A DNA stretch of 42,753 bases from an uncultured Pelagibacteraceae bacterium (GTDB taxonomy: Bacteria; Pseudomonadota; Alphaproteobacteria; Pelagibacterales; Pelagibacteraceae). The notes beneath the pieces were generated by a model. That model saw nothing but the letters and a program-made list of their open reading frames with translations. It had not been told where the DNA came from and did not search any database. Of the stretch, positions 10,042-18,486 are shown in pieces. Position numbers and translations under genes: made by a program. The DNA lies in the NCBI GenBank assembly GCA_902593235.1, contig CACJHS010000009.1:1-42753 (forward strand), read 5' to 3'. The first letter of the stretch is position 1, and the number at the start of each line of letters is the position of its first letter.

Positions 10042-10869
10042 TTAACTTAAATTAATTGGTGGATAATCTAAAATAACCTCATTCATCCATTCATTAAGTT
10101 GCTTTATTCTTGTATCTGAAGAGGGGTGCGTGCTCATAAATTGTGGAGGCTCTTTACCTTTGTTAAATTCTTTCATTCTTTCCCAAATTTTAACTGTTTC
10201 TCTAATATCGTAACCAGACAAAGATGAAAATATCATACCTAAATAATCAGCTTCGCTTTCTTGTTTTCTATTGAATGGATTCATAATTCCTAATTGAGCT
10301 AGCATACCAACTGTATCCATTCCTGTAGTTCTATTAATGTCAGACAAAATACCTCCACTAGCTATGTCTATTATTTTAGCTCCTGTATTTAACAAAACAC
10401 CTCTACTAGCTCTCTCAACTGAATGTTTTGCTACTGCATGAGCAACTTCATGACCCATTACTGCAGCTAATCCATTTTGATTTTTTGTAACATCTAATAT
10501 ACCTGTGTAAACTGCTATTTTACCACCAGGCATACACCATGCATTTCTAACTTTTTTATTATCAATTAAAATGTATTCCCAATCAAAATTTACTGTTGGA
10601 TCTTTCAAATTGGATCTATAAAAATATTCACTAATCGAATCTTCCATTTTTTTACCAATTTCTTTTATTTCATTTAATGTTTTTAAATCATCACTCATTT
10701 TTTCTTTTTCTTTAACTTTTTCATAAATTTGGGCTGCTTGTGCATTTAATTTAGCCTCAGGTATAATTTTTAATTGTTTTCGATCAGTTATTGGAGCAGT
10801 AGAACAAGAGTGTAAAAGTATACTTCCACAACCACAACCTACATAAGTCAAAAATTTTCTTCTATCCAT
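10042..10869 (-). CDS. M48-family zinc metalloprotease lipoprotein
   Basis: This 275-residue putative periplasmic protease is of the Peptidase_M48 (Ste24/BepA/LoiP-like) type. The zinc motif HEVAH is at 140-144, and the third-ligand motif ESEAD follows near 205. The N-terminus has twin arginines followed by FL (DRRKFLTY), then a cysteine-rich hydrophobic stretch ending LLHSC. This suggests Tat-type export with lipidation at Cys22, although other cysteines at 12 and 14 make the processing site uncertain. Such proteins are linked to outer-membrane protein quality control. The gene is convergent with tRNA-Lys and divergent from the short ORF and DUF502 gene. A start at 10869 places the signal peptide correctly. 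Confidence 0.9.
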   Translation of the reverse strand: MDRRKFLTYVGCGCGSILLHSCSTAPITDRKQLKIIPEAKLNAQAAQIYEKVKEKEKMSDDLKTLNEIKEIGKKMEDSISEYFYRSNLKDPTVNFDWEYILIDNKKVRNAWCMPGGKIAVYTGILDVTKNQNGLAAVMGHEVAHAVAKHSVERASRGVLLNTGAKIIDIASGGILSDINRTTGMDTVGMLAQLGIMNPFNRKQESEADYLGMIFSSLSGYDIRETVKIWERMKEFNKGKEPPQFMSTHPSSDTRIKQLNEWMNEVILDYPPINLS

Positions 10870-10900
10870 ATCTACCTAAAATTGATAATAGTATTTTAAC

Positions 10901-10978
10901 ATGAATCTTAATAACAAAATTTTAATTGTATTATTTATCATTTCAATTGTTTTTGTTGTCTATGCTAGTTATAGTTAA
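10901..10978 (+). CDS. Possible 25-residue single-helix membrane peptide
   Basis: This is a short open frame with a Lys-containing N-terminus (MNLNNK) followed by an uninterrupted hydrophobic helix (ILIVLFIISIVFVVYA) and a short tail. It fills the gap between the divergent M48 protease gene and the DUF502 membrane protein gene, ending eight bases before the latter's ATG. Its composition is what a real small membrane protein would have, but AT-rich DNA readily yields Ile/Leu/Phe-rich short frames and there is no clear ribosome binding site. It could equally be a leader peptide or chance. Confidence 0.3.
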   Translation: MNLNNKILIVLFIISIVFVVYASYS

Positions 10979-10986
10979 TTGTAAAT

Positions 10987-11604
10987 ATGTCTAAAAAAGG
11001 GTCAAAAAAATCTTTTTCATTAACTTTGAGAAATTACTTTATTACTGGAGTAGTTGTTTTAATACCAATTGGTTTTACATTATATCTTACAAAAATTTTA
11101 ATTGGTATCTCCTCTAATTTAATACCCAAAAATATAAATCCTAATAGTTATTTACCTTTTAATATACCTGGTGTTGAAATTGTTATTTCAATTTTACTTA
11201 TAACTATTGTGGGTGGACTTTCATTGTCATTTTTTGGAAGAAGAATTCTTAAATTAATTGATGATTTGTTCAAAAGAATTCCATTTTTAAGAACAGTTTA
11301 TTCTGCAATTGTTCAAATGACAGAGACTTTTTCTAAAAAAGATGATGGTAAAAGAAGTGTAGTTTTAATTGAATATCCAAGAAAAGGAGTTTGGGCTGTT
11401 GGTTTTGCTACAAAAGAAAATAAAGGTGAGATGGCACTAAAAACCGGTAAGAACTTAATTAACGTATTCGTACCAACAACTCCTAATCCAACAAGTGGTT
11501 TTTTATTAATGTTTCCGATTGAAGATGTTATATACTTAAATATGTCTTTTGAGGAAGCATCTAAATTTATTGTTTCAGCAGGAACTTCTACTAAAAAACC
11601 TTAG
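10987..11604 (+). CDS. DUF502 family inner-membrane protein
   Basis: This 205-residue protein of the DUF502 (COG2928) family has no firmly established bacterial function. It has a basic N-terminus (about 1-15), a transmembrane helix at about 16-34, a second at about 60-80, and the family core from about 88 onward. The core includes I-P-x-L-R-x-V-Y (positions 96-103), the VLIEYPRKG segment and PTTPNPTSG, a highly recognisable family motif. Related plant proteins are COV/LCV-like membrane proteins. Its TAG stop overlaps the recG stop on the other strand by three bases, so the two genes are convergent with no terminator space between them. Confidence 0.88.
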   Translation: MSKKGSKKSFSLTLRNYFITGVVVLIPIGFTLYLTKILIGISSNLIPKNINPNSYLPFNIPGVEIVISILLITIVGGLSLSFFGRRILKLIDDLFKRIPFLRTVYSAIVQMTETFSKKDDGKRSVVLIEYPRKGVWAVGFATKENKGEMALKTGKNLINVFVPTTPNPTSGFLLMFPIEDVIYLNMSFEEASKFIVSAGTSTKKP

Positions 11605-13652
11605 GCAATATCATTAATTATATCAGCTCTATCGTATAATTTTATCAAAGGTTTGAATTTACTTATATCTTCATTTGATTTTTCTATTCTTCTCATTTCT
11701 TTTTCAGCTAATAAGAAAAGATCACTATTCTGAATTGGATCTGCTAACTTAAAATTTTTTACACCACTTTGTTTAAATCCCAAAATATCCCCAAACCCTC
11801 GTAATTTCATATCCTCTTCAGATATTAAGAAACCATCATTAGTGTCTTTTAAAATTTTTATTCTTTTTTTTGCGTTTTCGCTTAGATTAGATTTAAACAT
11901 TAATATGCATGTAGAATCTTTATCTCCACGACCAACTCTACCTCTTAATTGATGAAGTTGAGATAGACCAAATTTGTTAGCATTTTCGATTATAATCGTA
12001 TTTGCATTTGGAAAATCTATCCCAACCTCTATAATAGTTGTAGAAACCAAAATCTTAAATTTATTATTTAAAAAATTGTTTAGTATTTCATTTTTTTCAT
12101 CTACATCAGTTTTTCCATGAAGCAAACAAACTTGATTTGGAAACTTGTTTTCTAAATATTCATACTTTTTTACAGCAGATGAGTGATCCAACTTTTTAGA
12201 TTCTTCAATTAATGGACAAACCCAAAAAATTTGATTTCCTATGTTAATTTCTTTTTTTATAAATTTTAAAACATCTTCAATTTTAACCTCTAATTTACTA
12301 TATGTTTTAATTGGTTTTCTATTTTTGGGTTTTTCTCTAATAATTGAAATATCCATATCACCATAAATTGTCATTGTTAGAGTTCTAGGTATAGGCGTAG
12401 CTGTCATTAATAATACGTCACAATTTGATCCACCTTTGTCCGACAATTTTTTTCTTTGATTCACTCCAAACTTATGTTGTTCATCTATAATTATTAATCC
12501 TAATTTTTTGAAAATTACTTTTTTTTGAAAAATAGCGTGTGTACCAAAAATAATATTAATTTTATTATTTTCTAATCTTTGAAGTATTTCTTTTTTTACC
12601 TTGTATTCTGATTTTCCTGAAATAAGAGCTATATTTATATTTTTAGGAAATAATTTTTTTGCTAGATTAAAATGTTGTCTTGCTAGAATTTCCGTAGGAG
12701 CCATAAAAGCAACCTGGAAACCAGAATTTATAGTATTAATTGCCGCTAAAAGCGACACTATTGTTTTTCCACTACCAACATCTCCTTGTAAAAGTCTAAA
12801 CATTTTATTTGGTGAACATAAGTCTTTATTTATTTCGCTAAGTGATTTTTGTTGATCATCGGTAAGAGAAAAATCTAATTTATCAATTAAAGAATTTTGT
12901 TTATTTACATTAATTATTTTATTTTTTTTCTTAATTCTTTTTATTTTTTTTCTTATTTCTGAATTAACTAGAAATGTTGAAAATATTTCATCAAAAGCAA
13001 GTCTTTGATAAAAATTTGATTTATAATTTCCAATATTTTCAGGTTTGTGTAGTTCTTTAATTGAGCTATTCCAACTTATATTTTTAAATTTAGATAAAAT
13101 ACTTTTAGAGTGCCATTCATTAAAAACTGGTAAATTATTGATTATTTGATTTATGATTTTATTATATATTTTTTCAGAAATACCTTCAGTTAATGAGTAT
13201 TTATTATGAGTTTGTTTGATTAAAGAAGAATCCTCAGAAACATATTTTGGGTTTGTAATTTGGTATTTATTCTTGAAATGACCTATTTTACCACTGACAG
13301 TAATTTCTTTTCCTAATGGTAGTATTTTTTTTATGTATCCTTCATAACTATTAAAAAAAATACAATCTATTTCACCAGTTTCATCACTACATAAGACTCT
13401 ATTTGGTAATTTCCTTATACGAGGGAAGTTATACTTTTGAGGAATTATAGTTACTGTTTGTATTTCACCAATTTTTAAATCTTTTATTTTTGATGACAAG
13501 CTTCTATCTGTATAAGATTTTGGAAGTTTCCATAGTAAATCAAATAAATTATTAATATTTTTCTTCTTTAATAAATTTTTCGTTTTAATTCCTACACCTT
13601 TTAAAGAACTTAAATCTGACAATAAATATTCATAATTTGTTTTATTATTCAT
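11601..13652 (-). CDS. recG: ATP-dependent DNA helicase RecG
   Basis: RecG reverses stalled forks and processes branched DNA. The 683-residue protein has the N-terminal wedge/OB region (about 1-250), then the helicase core: Walker A GDVGSGKT at 290-297, the DEQH box at 390-393 (DEQHKFGVNQR), MTATPIPRT near 416, and the C-terminal helicase motifs including QLRGRVGRG near 565. Length is close to the usual 690-700. It is convergent and stop-overlapping with the DUF502 gene and divergent from sdhE (25-base gap). A replication-restart enzyme does not need to be near the terminus, so its location here may be incidental. Confidence 0.96.
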   Translation of the reverse strand: MNNKTNYEYLLSDLSSLKGVGIKTKNLLKKKNINNLFDLLWKLPKSYTDRSLSSKIKDLKIGEIQTVTIIPQKYNFPRIRKLPNRVLCSDETGEIDCIFFNSYEGYIKKILPLGKEITVSGKIGHFKNKYQITNPKYVSEDSSLIKQTHNKYSLTEGISEKIYNKIINQIINNLPVFNEWHSKSILSKFKNISWNSSIKELHKPENIGNYKSNFYQRLAFDEIFSTFLVNSEIRKKIKRIKKKNKIINVNKQNSLIDKLDFSLTDDQQKSLSEINKDLCSPNKMFRLLQGDVGSGKTIVSLLAAINTINSGFQVAFMAPTEILARQHFNLAKKLFPKNINIALISGKSEYKVKKEILQRLENNKINIIFGTHAIFQKKVIFKKLGLIIIDEQHKFGVNQRKKLSDKGGSNCDVLLMTATPIPRTLTMTIYGDMDISIIREKPKNRKPIKTYSKLEVKIEDVLKFIKKEINIGNQIFWVCPLIEESKKLDHSSAVKKYEYLENKFPNQVCLLHGKTDVDEKNEILNNFLNNKFKILVSTTIIEVGIDFPNANTIIIENANKFGLSQLHQLRGRVGRGDKDSTCILMFKSNLSENAKKRIKILKDTNDGFLISEEDMKLRGFGDILGFKQSGVKNFKLADPIQNSDLFLLAEKEMRRIEKSNEDISKFKPLIKLYDRADIINDIA

Positions 13653-13677
13653 TAATTACTAATATATTCTAATTATT

Positions 13678-13938
13678 ATGATCAACATAGATGAATTAAA
13701 AAAAAAAATTATTTATCGATCTAATTATAGAGGCACAAAAGAAATGGATAATCTTTTAGGTGCATTTACAAAAAAATATATAAATAATTTAAATGAAAAC
13801 GATCTTCTTGATTTAGAAAAACTACTAAATATTGATGACACTAATTTGTATAATTTTTACAATGGTTTTAAAACTGATTTTGAATTTGAAAACAACAATA
13901 TCAACTTATTGTATAAAAATTTTAACTATACACAATAA
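13678..13938 (+). CDS. sdhE: Succinate dehydrogenase assembly factor SdhE
   Basis: SdhE (Sdh5/DUF339/YgfY family) promotes covalent attachment of FAD to the flavoprotein subunit of succinate dehydrogenase. The 86-residue product carries the diagnostic RGxxE motif (YRGTKEMDNLLG, about 17-28) and an acidic helical remainder typical of the family. It is divergent from recG, a neighbourhood also seen in other alphaproteobacteria. Its stop codon ends only three bases before the 3' CCA of tRNA-Ser encoded on the opposite strand, so the two transcripts converge very tightly. Confidence 0.9.
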   Translation: MINIDELKKKIIYRSNYRGTKEMDNLLGAFTKKYINNLNENDLLDLEKLLNIDDTNLYNFYNGFKTDFEFENNNINLLYKNFNYTQ

Positions 13939-13941
13939 TGA

Positions 13942-14031
13942 TGGCGGAGAGACTGGGATTCGAACCCAGGAAAGAGTTGCCCCTTTGCCGGTTTTCAAGA
14001 CCGGTGCTTTCAACCGCTCAGCCATCTCTCC
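13942..14031 (-). tRNA. tRNA-Ser (anticodon UGA)
   Basis: This is a 90-base class II tRNA on the minus strand. The acceptor stem is GGAGAGA with TCTCTCC, the discriminator is G, and the CCA is encoded (complement of TGG 13942-13944). The anticodon loop reads CTTGAAA between CCGGT and ACCGG, the extra arm is long as required for serine tRNAs (AAAGGGGCAACTCTTT), and the T-arm is GGGTTCGAATCCC. It is convergent with sdhE. Confidence 0.97.
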
Positions 14032-14117
14032 GTGAGCAAGGTTTTATAATTATAATTATTTAATTCAACCATAAAATAGTCTAATAAACTTATTAATTAC
14101 AAGCTTCGTGATTTCCT

Positions 14118-14996
14118 ATGAATAAAGAATTTAACAAAGGCTTATTACTTGCTGGATTTGGATCTTTTTGGTGGGGTTTTTTTGGAGTAATTTATTTTAA
14201 ATATATTGCTTATATTGGGCATATTGAATTAGTAGTTCATAGATGTTTATGGACAGCTTTTACTTTAATTCTGACTACTTTTTTTTTCTCTAAATGGAAT
14301 ATTTTTTTTAAAATTATAAAAAATAAATCAAATTTATTTTATTTATTTATCTCGGGTTTTTTAATTTTTATAAATTGGGGTGTATGGATATATGCTATAG
14401 CAACAAATAGAATTATAGATGCAAGTTTTGGATATTTTATTATGCCCATTTTAAGCGTAATGCTCGGCTATCTTTTTTTTAAAGAGAAACTAAATAAAAA
14501 AAGAGTGTTTTCAATCTTATTGGTTATTCTATCCATCCTTTTTTTAATAATTGTAAGTATCAAATCATTACCTTGGGTTGGTTTAATTGTTGCTTTAAGT
14601 TGGGGGTTTTACAATTTAGTTAGAAAAAAAATTAATGTTGATACTGATGTAGGTCTTCTTATAGAGAGTTTATTTATATTACCATTTGCACTGTTAGCTT
14701 TTTATTTAATAGCAAGTAAAGGATATAATGATTTTCAATTATCTGATCCTTCGATGATGCTATTTATTTATCTTGCTGGACCTATGACCGTTATACCTTT
14801 ATTTTTATATGTTAGGGGGGTTGAACTTTGTGGTTTAGGACCGACAGGCATGATATTTTATATAACTCCTACTTTTCAGTTTTTATTAGGTTATTTTTAT
14901 TACAACGAGCCTTTTTCAATAACAAAATTAGTTAGTTTTATTTTTATTTGGATTGCTGTAATCATATACTTGAAGGATTTGCATGAAACTAATTAA
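14118..14996 (+). CDS. rarD: RarD-type EamA/DMT transporter
   Basis: This 292-residue inner-membrane protein has about ten hydrophobic helices arranged as two EamA halves. RarD features include the N-terminal GxxxAxxxxxWGF-like region (GFGSFWWGFFGVIYFK), E-x-V-x-H-R near residue 37-42, NWGVWIYAI in helix 4 and the FFKEKL end of the first half. RarD proteins are drug/metabolite exporters of uncertain substrate (chloramphenicol sensitivity in E. coli). The last codons overlap the start of the mltB-like gene by 14 bases, linking it to the cell-wall operon downstream. Substrate cannot be inferred. Confidence 0.85.
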   Translation: MNKEFNKGLLLAGFGSFWWGFFGVIYFKYIAYIGHIELVVHRCLWTAFTLILTTFFFSKWNIFFKIIKNKSNLFYLFISGFLIFINWGVWIYAIATNRIIDASFGYFIMPILSVMLGYLFFKEKLNKKRVFSILLVILSILFLIIVSIKSLPWVGLIVALSWGFYNLVRKKINVDTDVGLLIESLFILPFALLAFYLIASKGYNDFQLSDPSMMLFIYLAGPMTVIPLFLYVRGVELCGLGPTGMIFYITPTFQFLLGYFYYNEPFSITKLVSFIFIWIAVIIYLKDLHETN

Positions 14997-15984
14997 TTTT
15001 TTTTTATTTTTTATTTTTATTTCTATTAATTTCTCATTCGCTGATATCAATAAAGAATTTGAAAATTGGAAATTAAATTTCAAAAAAATAGCTTTAGAAA
15101 ACAATATTTCAGAAAAAACGTTTGATGCAGTTATGTCTGATACTAAATTTTTATCAGATGTGATAAAATACGATAGGTATCAACCTGAATTTTATGAGGA
15201 TACTAAAACTTATATTTCAAAAAGAACATCTTCAAAAAAAGTCTCTTTAGGAAAAAAATTCTATGAAAAAAATTCAAAATTAATAAATACTGTTGAAAAC
15301 GAATTTAATATAGAGAGAGAGTTGCTATTGGCTCTAATGGGTATAGAAACTAATTTTGGAACGTATGTTGGTAAAATGGATATTTTATCATCTTTGGCAA
15401 CTTTAAGTTTTGACAAAAGAAGATCAGAATTCTTTACAAATGAATTATTAATTCTTTTGCGATTAATAGAAAATGATCAAATAGATTATAAAACCTTATA
15501 TGGATCTTGGGCAGGTGCTTTTGGTTTTTTTCAATTTATGCCATCGACAATGAAAAATTATGCAATTGACCATGATGGCAACGGATATATAGATTTAAAA
15601 AATAATAATGACGCTTATGCTTCAGCATCAAACTATTTAAATCAAATGGGTTGGAAAAGTGAGAATCCTTGTTTTTATAGAATTGATTTATCAGAAAATA
15701 TACCAAGTAAATATTTGAACATTTCTGCAAAAAAACTTCATGATAAAAGAAGATTAAAATATTTTAGAAAATTTATTAAAAATAATGATCAAATAGATAA
15801 AAAGTATAACGCTTTAATGGTAGCCATTATAACTCCCGATAAAGATATCATACCTGATGCTGAAACTTTGAATCCAGCTTATATCGTATTTGATAACTAT
15901 GAGATAATATTAAAATGGAATAGATCATTGCGATTTGCTTTAGCTGTTTGTACATTAAAAGATAAATTTAAAAATGAACTTTAA
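14983..15984 (+). CDS. MltB-family lytic murein transglycosylase
   Basis: This enzyme cleaves peptidoglycan glycan strands to form 1,6-anhydro ends. The 333-residue product has a signal peptide (about 1-20, ending FSFA) and then the SLT_2/MltB domain. The catalytic glutamate is Glu122 in MGIETNFG, followed by LSTL-like and F-F-x-x-E segments and the core GSWAGAFGFFQFMPST (about 168-183), then DxDGNGYxDL. No lipobox is apparent, so it is probably soluble in the periplasm. It overlaps rarD upstream and the SPOR-domain lipoprotein downstream by 11 bases. With dacC two genes on, this forms a peptidoglycan-remodelling unit. Confidence 0.9.
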   Translation: MKLINFFLFFIFISINFSFADINKEFENWKLNFKKIALENNISEKTFDAVMSDTKFLSDVIKYDRYQPEFYEDTKTYISKRTSSKKVSLGKKFYEKNSKLINTVENEFNIERELLLALMGIETNFGTYVGKMDILSSLATLSFDKRRSEFFTNELLILLRLIENDQIDYKTLYGSWAGAFGFFQFMPSTMKNYAIDHDGNGYIDLKNNNDAYASASNYLNQMGWKSENPCFYRIDLSENIPSKYLNISAKKLHDKRRLKYFRKFIKNNDQIDKKYNALMVAIITPDKDIIPDAETLNPAYIVFDNYEIILKWNRSLRFALAVCTLKDKFKNEL

Positions 15985-16735
15985 AAAACTTATATTAATT
16001 ATTTCTATACTTTTTTTATCTGCATGTAATCAATTTGAAAAAAATAATAAATCTTTAGTTTATATAAGTGATCAAAAGTATAGTAATACTGGATTTGCTT
16101 TAATTTATGATGATGAATTAAAAAAAGAAAAAAAAATATCTAAAAAAATTGATAATAGATCTCTTTTAATTTTCCATAATAAAATTAAAAAAAATTCATT
16201 TGTTAAAATTACCAATCCTGTTAATGACAAGTCAATTATCGCAGAAGTAATCGCTAATAATGTTAAATTCTCAACTTTTTACAACTCTGTAATTACGCAA
16301 CGAATTGCTGAGGAGCTATCACTTGACCCTAAAGAACCTTATATTGATCTCGTTTTAATCTCAAAAAGTTCTACATTTGTAGCTAAAAAAGCAAAGACTT
16401 TTGATGAAGAAAAAAGTGTAGCTGAAAAAGCCCCTGTAGATGGAATTACCATAGATAATCTGGGTAAAGAAAAAGATAAAGTAGTTAAATTAAAAAAACA
16501 TAAATTTTTATATTCAATAAAGATTGCAGATTTCTATTACAGAGACTCAGCAGAAAATATGGTTAATAGAATAAAGGATGAGACAAATATAAAAAAATCT
16601 GTAATTAAAAAATTATCTAAAACTAAATATAGGGTATTATTGGGTCCATTTAATGATATAAAAAAACTAGAAAAATCATTTAACGAAATAAAAGTATTAA
16701 ATTTTGAAAATATAGAGATATTAAAAGATGTTTAG
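15974..16735 (+). CDS. SPOR-domain lipoprotein with degenerate RlpA-like region
   Basis: This 253-residue lipoprotein has the lipobox FLSAC with Cys18 as the probable lipidation site. Residues about 35-135 resemble a worn RlpA double-psi beta-barrel (the pattern V-K-I-T-N-P-x-N...A-E-V, then R-I-A-E-E-L), but the Asp/His catalytic pattern of active RlpA (NDRGP-like) is not visible. Residues about 175-250 fit a SPOR domain (SIKIADFYYRDSAENMVNRI, then YRVLLGPF), which binds denuded glycan at division septa. It sits between an MltB-type transglycosylase and a DD-carboxypeptidase, overlapping both, which supports a role in septal wall processing. The RlpA relation is tentative. Confidence 0.7.
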   Translation: MNFKKLILIISILFLSACNQFEKNNKSLVYISDQKYSNTGFALIYDDELKKEKKISKKIDNRSLLIFHNKIKKNSFVKITNPVNDKSIIAEVIANNVKFSTFYNSVITQRIAEELSLDPKEPYIDLVLISKSSTFVAKKAKTFDEEKSVAEKAPVDGITIDNLGKEKDKVVKLKKHKFLYSIKIADFYYRDSAENMVNRIKDETNIKKSVIKKLSKTKYRVLLGPFNDIKKLEKSFNEIKVLNFENIEILKDV

Positions 16736-17879
16736 AATATTATTAATTGTAATTTTTTTTAGTCTTTCATTGGTAAGTGTTTCAAAAGCTAATTTTGATG
16801 TAAAGGCAAGAACTGCAATTTTACAAGATTACCATTCTGGTGAAATTCTTTATGAAAAAGAGCCAGATATTTCAATTTATCCAGCTTCTATGACAAAAAT
16901 AATGACAGCCATTATTGCTTTTGATTTAATTAAATCAGGTGATCTTAGTTTAAATGAAAAATTTATAATATCAGAGAGAGCTTGGAGATTATCTACATCT
17001 GGATATTCATCGATGTTTATAATGGTTGGTGATCAAGTCTCTGTAGAAAATTTATTAAGAGGTATTATCGTTGCTTCAGGTAATGATGCATGTATTGCAT
17101 TGGCTGAAGGTATAGCAGGTACTGAAGAAGAATTTGCAATTTTAATGACTGCTAAAGCAAAAGAATTAGGAATGGATAATACAAATTTTTCTAATTCATC
17201 AGGAATAAATGACCCCGACAATTACTCAACTGTTAGAGATATTTTAAAAATGTCTAGATATTTAATCAAAGAACATCCTGAATTTTACAAAATGTTTGCT
17301 GAAAAAGAATTTACGTGGGATAGAACAGGGGGCGATCCAATAACACAAGGAAATAGAAATCCTTTGCTTTATAAAAACCTTGGAGCAGATGGAATAAAAA
17401 CTGGTTATTTAGCTGTTGAAAAATATTCTTTAGCATCATCCATAGATAGAAATGGCAGAAGATTGATTGCTGTAGGAAGTGGTTTTAATTCAAAAAATGC
17501 TAGATCTAAAGAGAGTACAAAATTACTTACATTTGGTCTTACCAACTATGATCTTGTAGAAATAGCTAAAGCTAATAAACCATTACACAAAATTGATGTT
17601 TGGTTAGGAAAAGAGAATAGTGTGCAAGCATATACAAAGGAAGATATTTATAAAACTATCAAAAAAGCCAAAAAAAAACTTTTAAAAGTTGTTGTTAAGT
17701 ATGATGGACCAGTCGAAGCACCAATTCAAAAGGATCAAAAAATAGCCACTCTAAGAGTTGTTTATGATCAAGAACTTGTTGGTGAGTATGATTTACTTTC
17801 ATCGAAAGAAATTAAAAAAGTTAATTTTTTTACAAGATTAATAAAATCAATAAATTATTTAATTTGGGGTGATGTCTAA
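16728..17879 (+). CDS. dacC: D-alanyl-D-alanine carboxypeptidase (PBP5/6 type)
   Basis: This enzyme trims the terminal D-Ala from peptidoglycan pentapeptides in the periplasm. The 383-residue protein has a signal peptide (about 1-21, ending SKA). The penicillin-binding motifs are complete: S54-M-T-K57 nucleophile motif, S117-G-N119 and K224-T-G226. A C-terminal PBP5-type beta domain runs from about 275 to 360, ending in a likely amphipathic anchor (FFTRLIKSINYLIWG). Length is normal. It overlaps the SPOR lipoprotein gene by eight bases and tmk by eight bases. dacA would be an equally reasonable symbol. Confidence 0.92.
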   Translation: MFRILLIVIFFSLSLVSVSKANFDVKARTAILQDYHSGEILYEKEPDISIYPASMTKIMTAIIAFDLIKSGDLSLNEKFIISERAWRLSTSGYSSMFIMVGDQVSVENLLRGIIVASGNDACIALAEGIAGTEEEFAILMTAKAKELGMDNTNFSNSSGINDPDNYSTVRDILKMSRYLIKEHPEFYKMFAEKEFTWDRTGGDPITQGNRNPLLYKNLGADGIKTGYLAVEKYSLASSIDRNGRRLIAVGSGFNSKNARSKESTKLLTFGLTNYDLVEIAKANKPLHKIDVWLGKENSVQAYTKEDIYKTIKKAKKKLLKVVVKYDGPVEAPIQKDQKIATLRVVYDQELVGEYDLLSSKEIKKVNFFTRLIKSINYLIWGDV

Positions 17880-18486
17880 AAAACCCATCATTGTTTTTGA
17901 GGGCATAGAGGGAAGTGGTAAAAGTCACCATATAAATAAAGTATCAAAATATTTAGATAAAAAGAGAATTACTTATATAAAGATAAGAGAACCGGGTGGA
18001 AGTCTTAATTCAGAAAAAATAAGAAGATTAATTTTAAATAAAAAATCTAATTTTAACATATATACTGATTTACTTTTATATTTAGCAGCTCGAAGTGAAA
18101 ACATAAATCTTATAAAAAAATCATACAAAAAAAAAATTATTTTGATTGACAGATTCATAGACTCAACTATTGCATATCAGCATTATGGAATGGGTGTTGA
18201 TTTTAAAATTATAAACATCATAAATAAATTTTTATTAAAAAACATTAAAGTCAACTTTACTTTTCTTAATGTTGTAAATAAAAAAAATCTATTTCAAAGA
18301 TTAAAAAATAGAAAATCTTTAAATAGATATGATCAGTTTGATATGAATTTTTATAATAAAGTTCAAAAAGGTTATTTAAAATTAGCTAAATCGAATAAAA
18401 AATCTTACAAAATAATTGATTCTAATTTAGATATAAAAAAAAATGAAGATTTAATAATAAATCAAATTAAAAGATTAATTAAATGA
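17872..18486 (+). CDS. tmk: Thymidylate kinase
   Basis: Tmk phosphorylates dTMP to dTDP. The roughly 204-residue protein has Walker A EGIEGSGKS near residues 9-17, the dTMP-binding REPGGS segment near 40, and the D-R-F-x-D-S-T-x-A-Y-Q-x-x-G pattern near 94-107. The LID region is short and Lys-rich. I prefer ATG 17872; a GTG three bases upstream (17869) is also in frame. The start lies inside the dacC stop region, and the end overlaps holB by four bases. tmk-holB-metG-tatD is a well-known alphaproteobacterial order. Confidence 0.94.
   Translation: MSKKPIIVFEGIEGSGKSHHINKVSKYLDKKRITYIKIREPGGSLNSEKIRRLILNKKSNFNIYTDLLLYLAARSENINLIKKSYKKKIILIDRFIDSTIAYQHYGMGVDFKIINIINKFLLKNIKVNFTFLNVVNKKNLFQRLKNRKSLNRYDQFDMNFYNKVQKGYLKLAKSNKKSYKIIDSNLDIKKNEDLIINQIKRLIK

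Noticed and set aside
13832..14035. 67-residue plus-strand open frame across the tRNA-Ser gene
   Set aside because: It reads through the antisense of a clear tRNA and overlaps sdhE in another frame; the product has no recognisable features beyond translated tRNA sequence.
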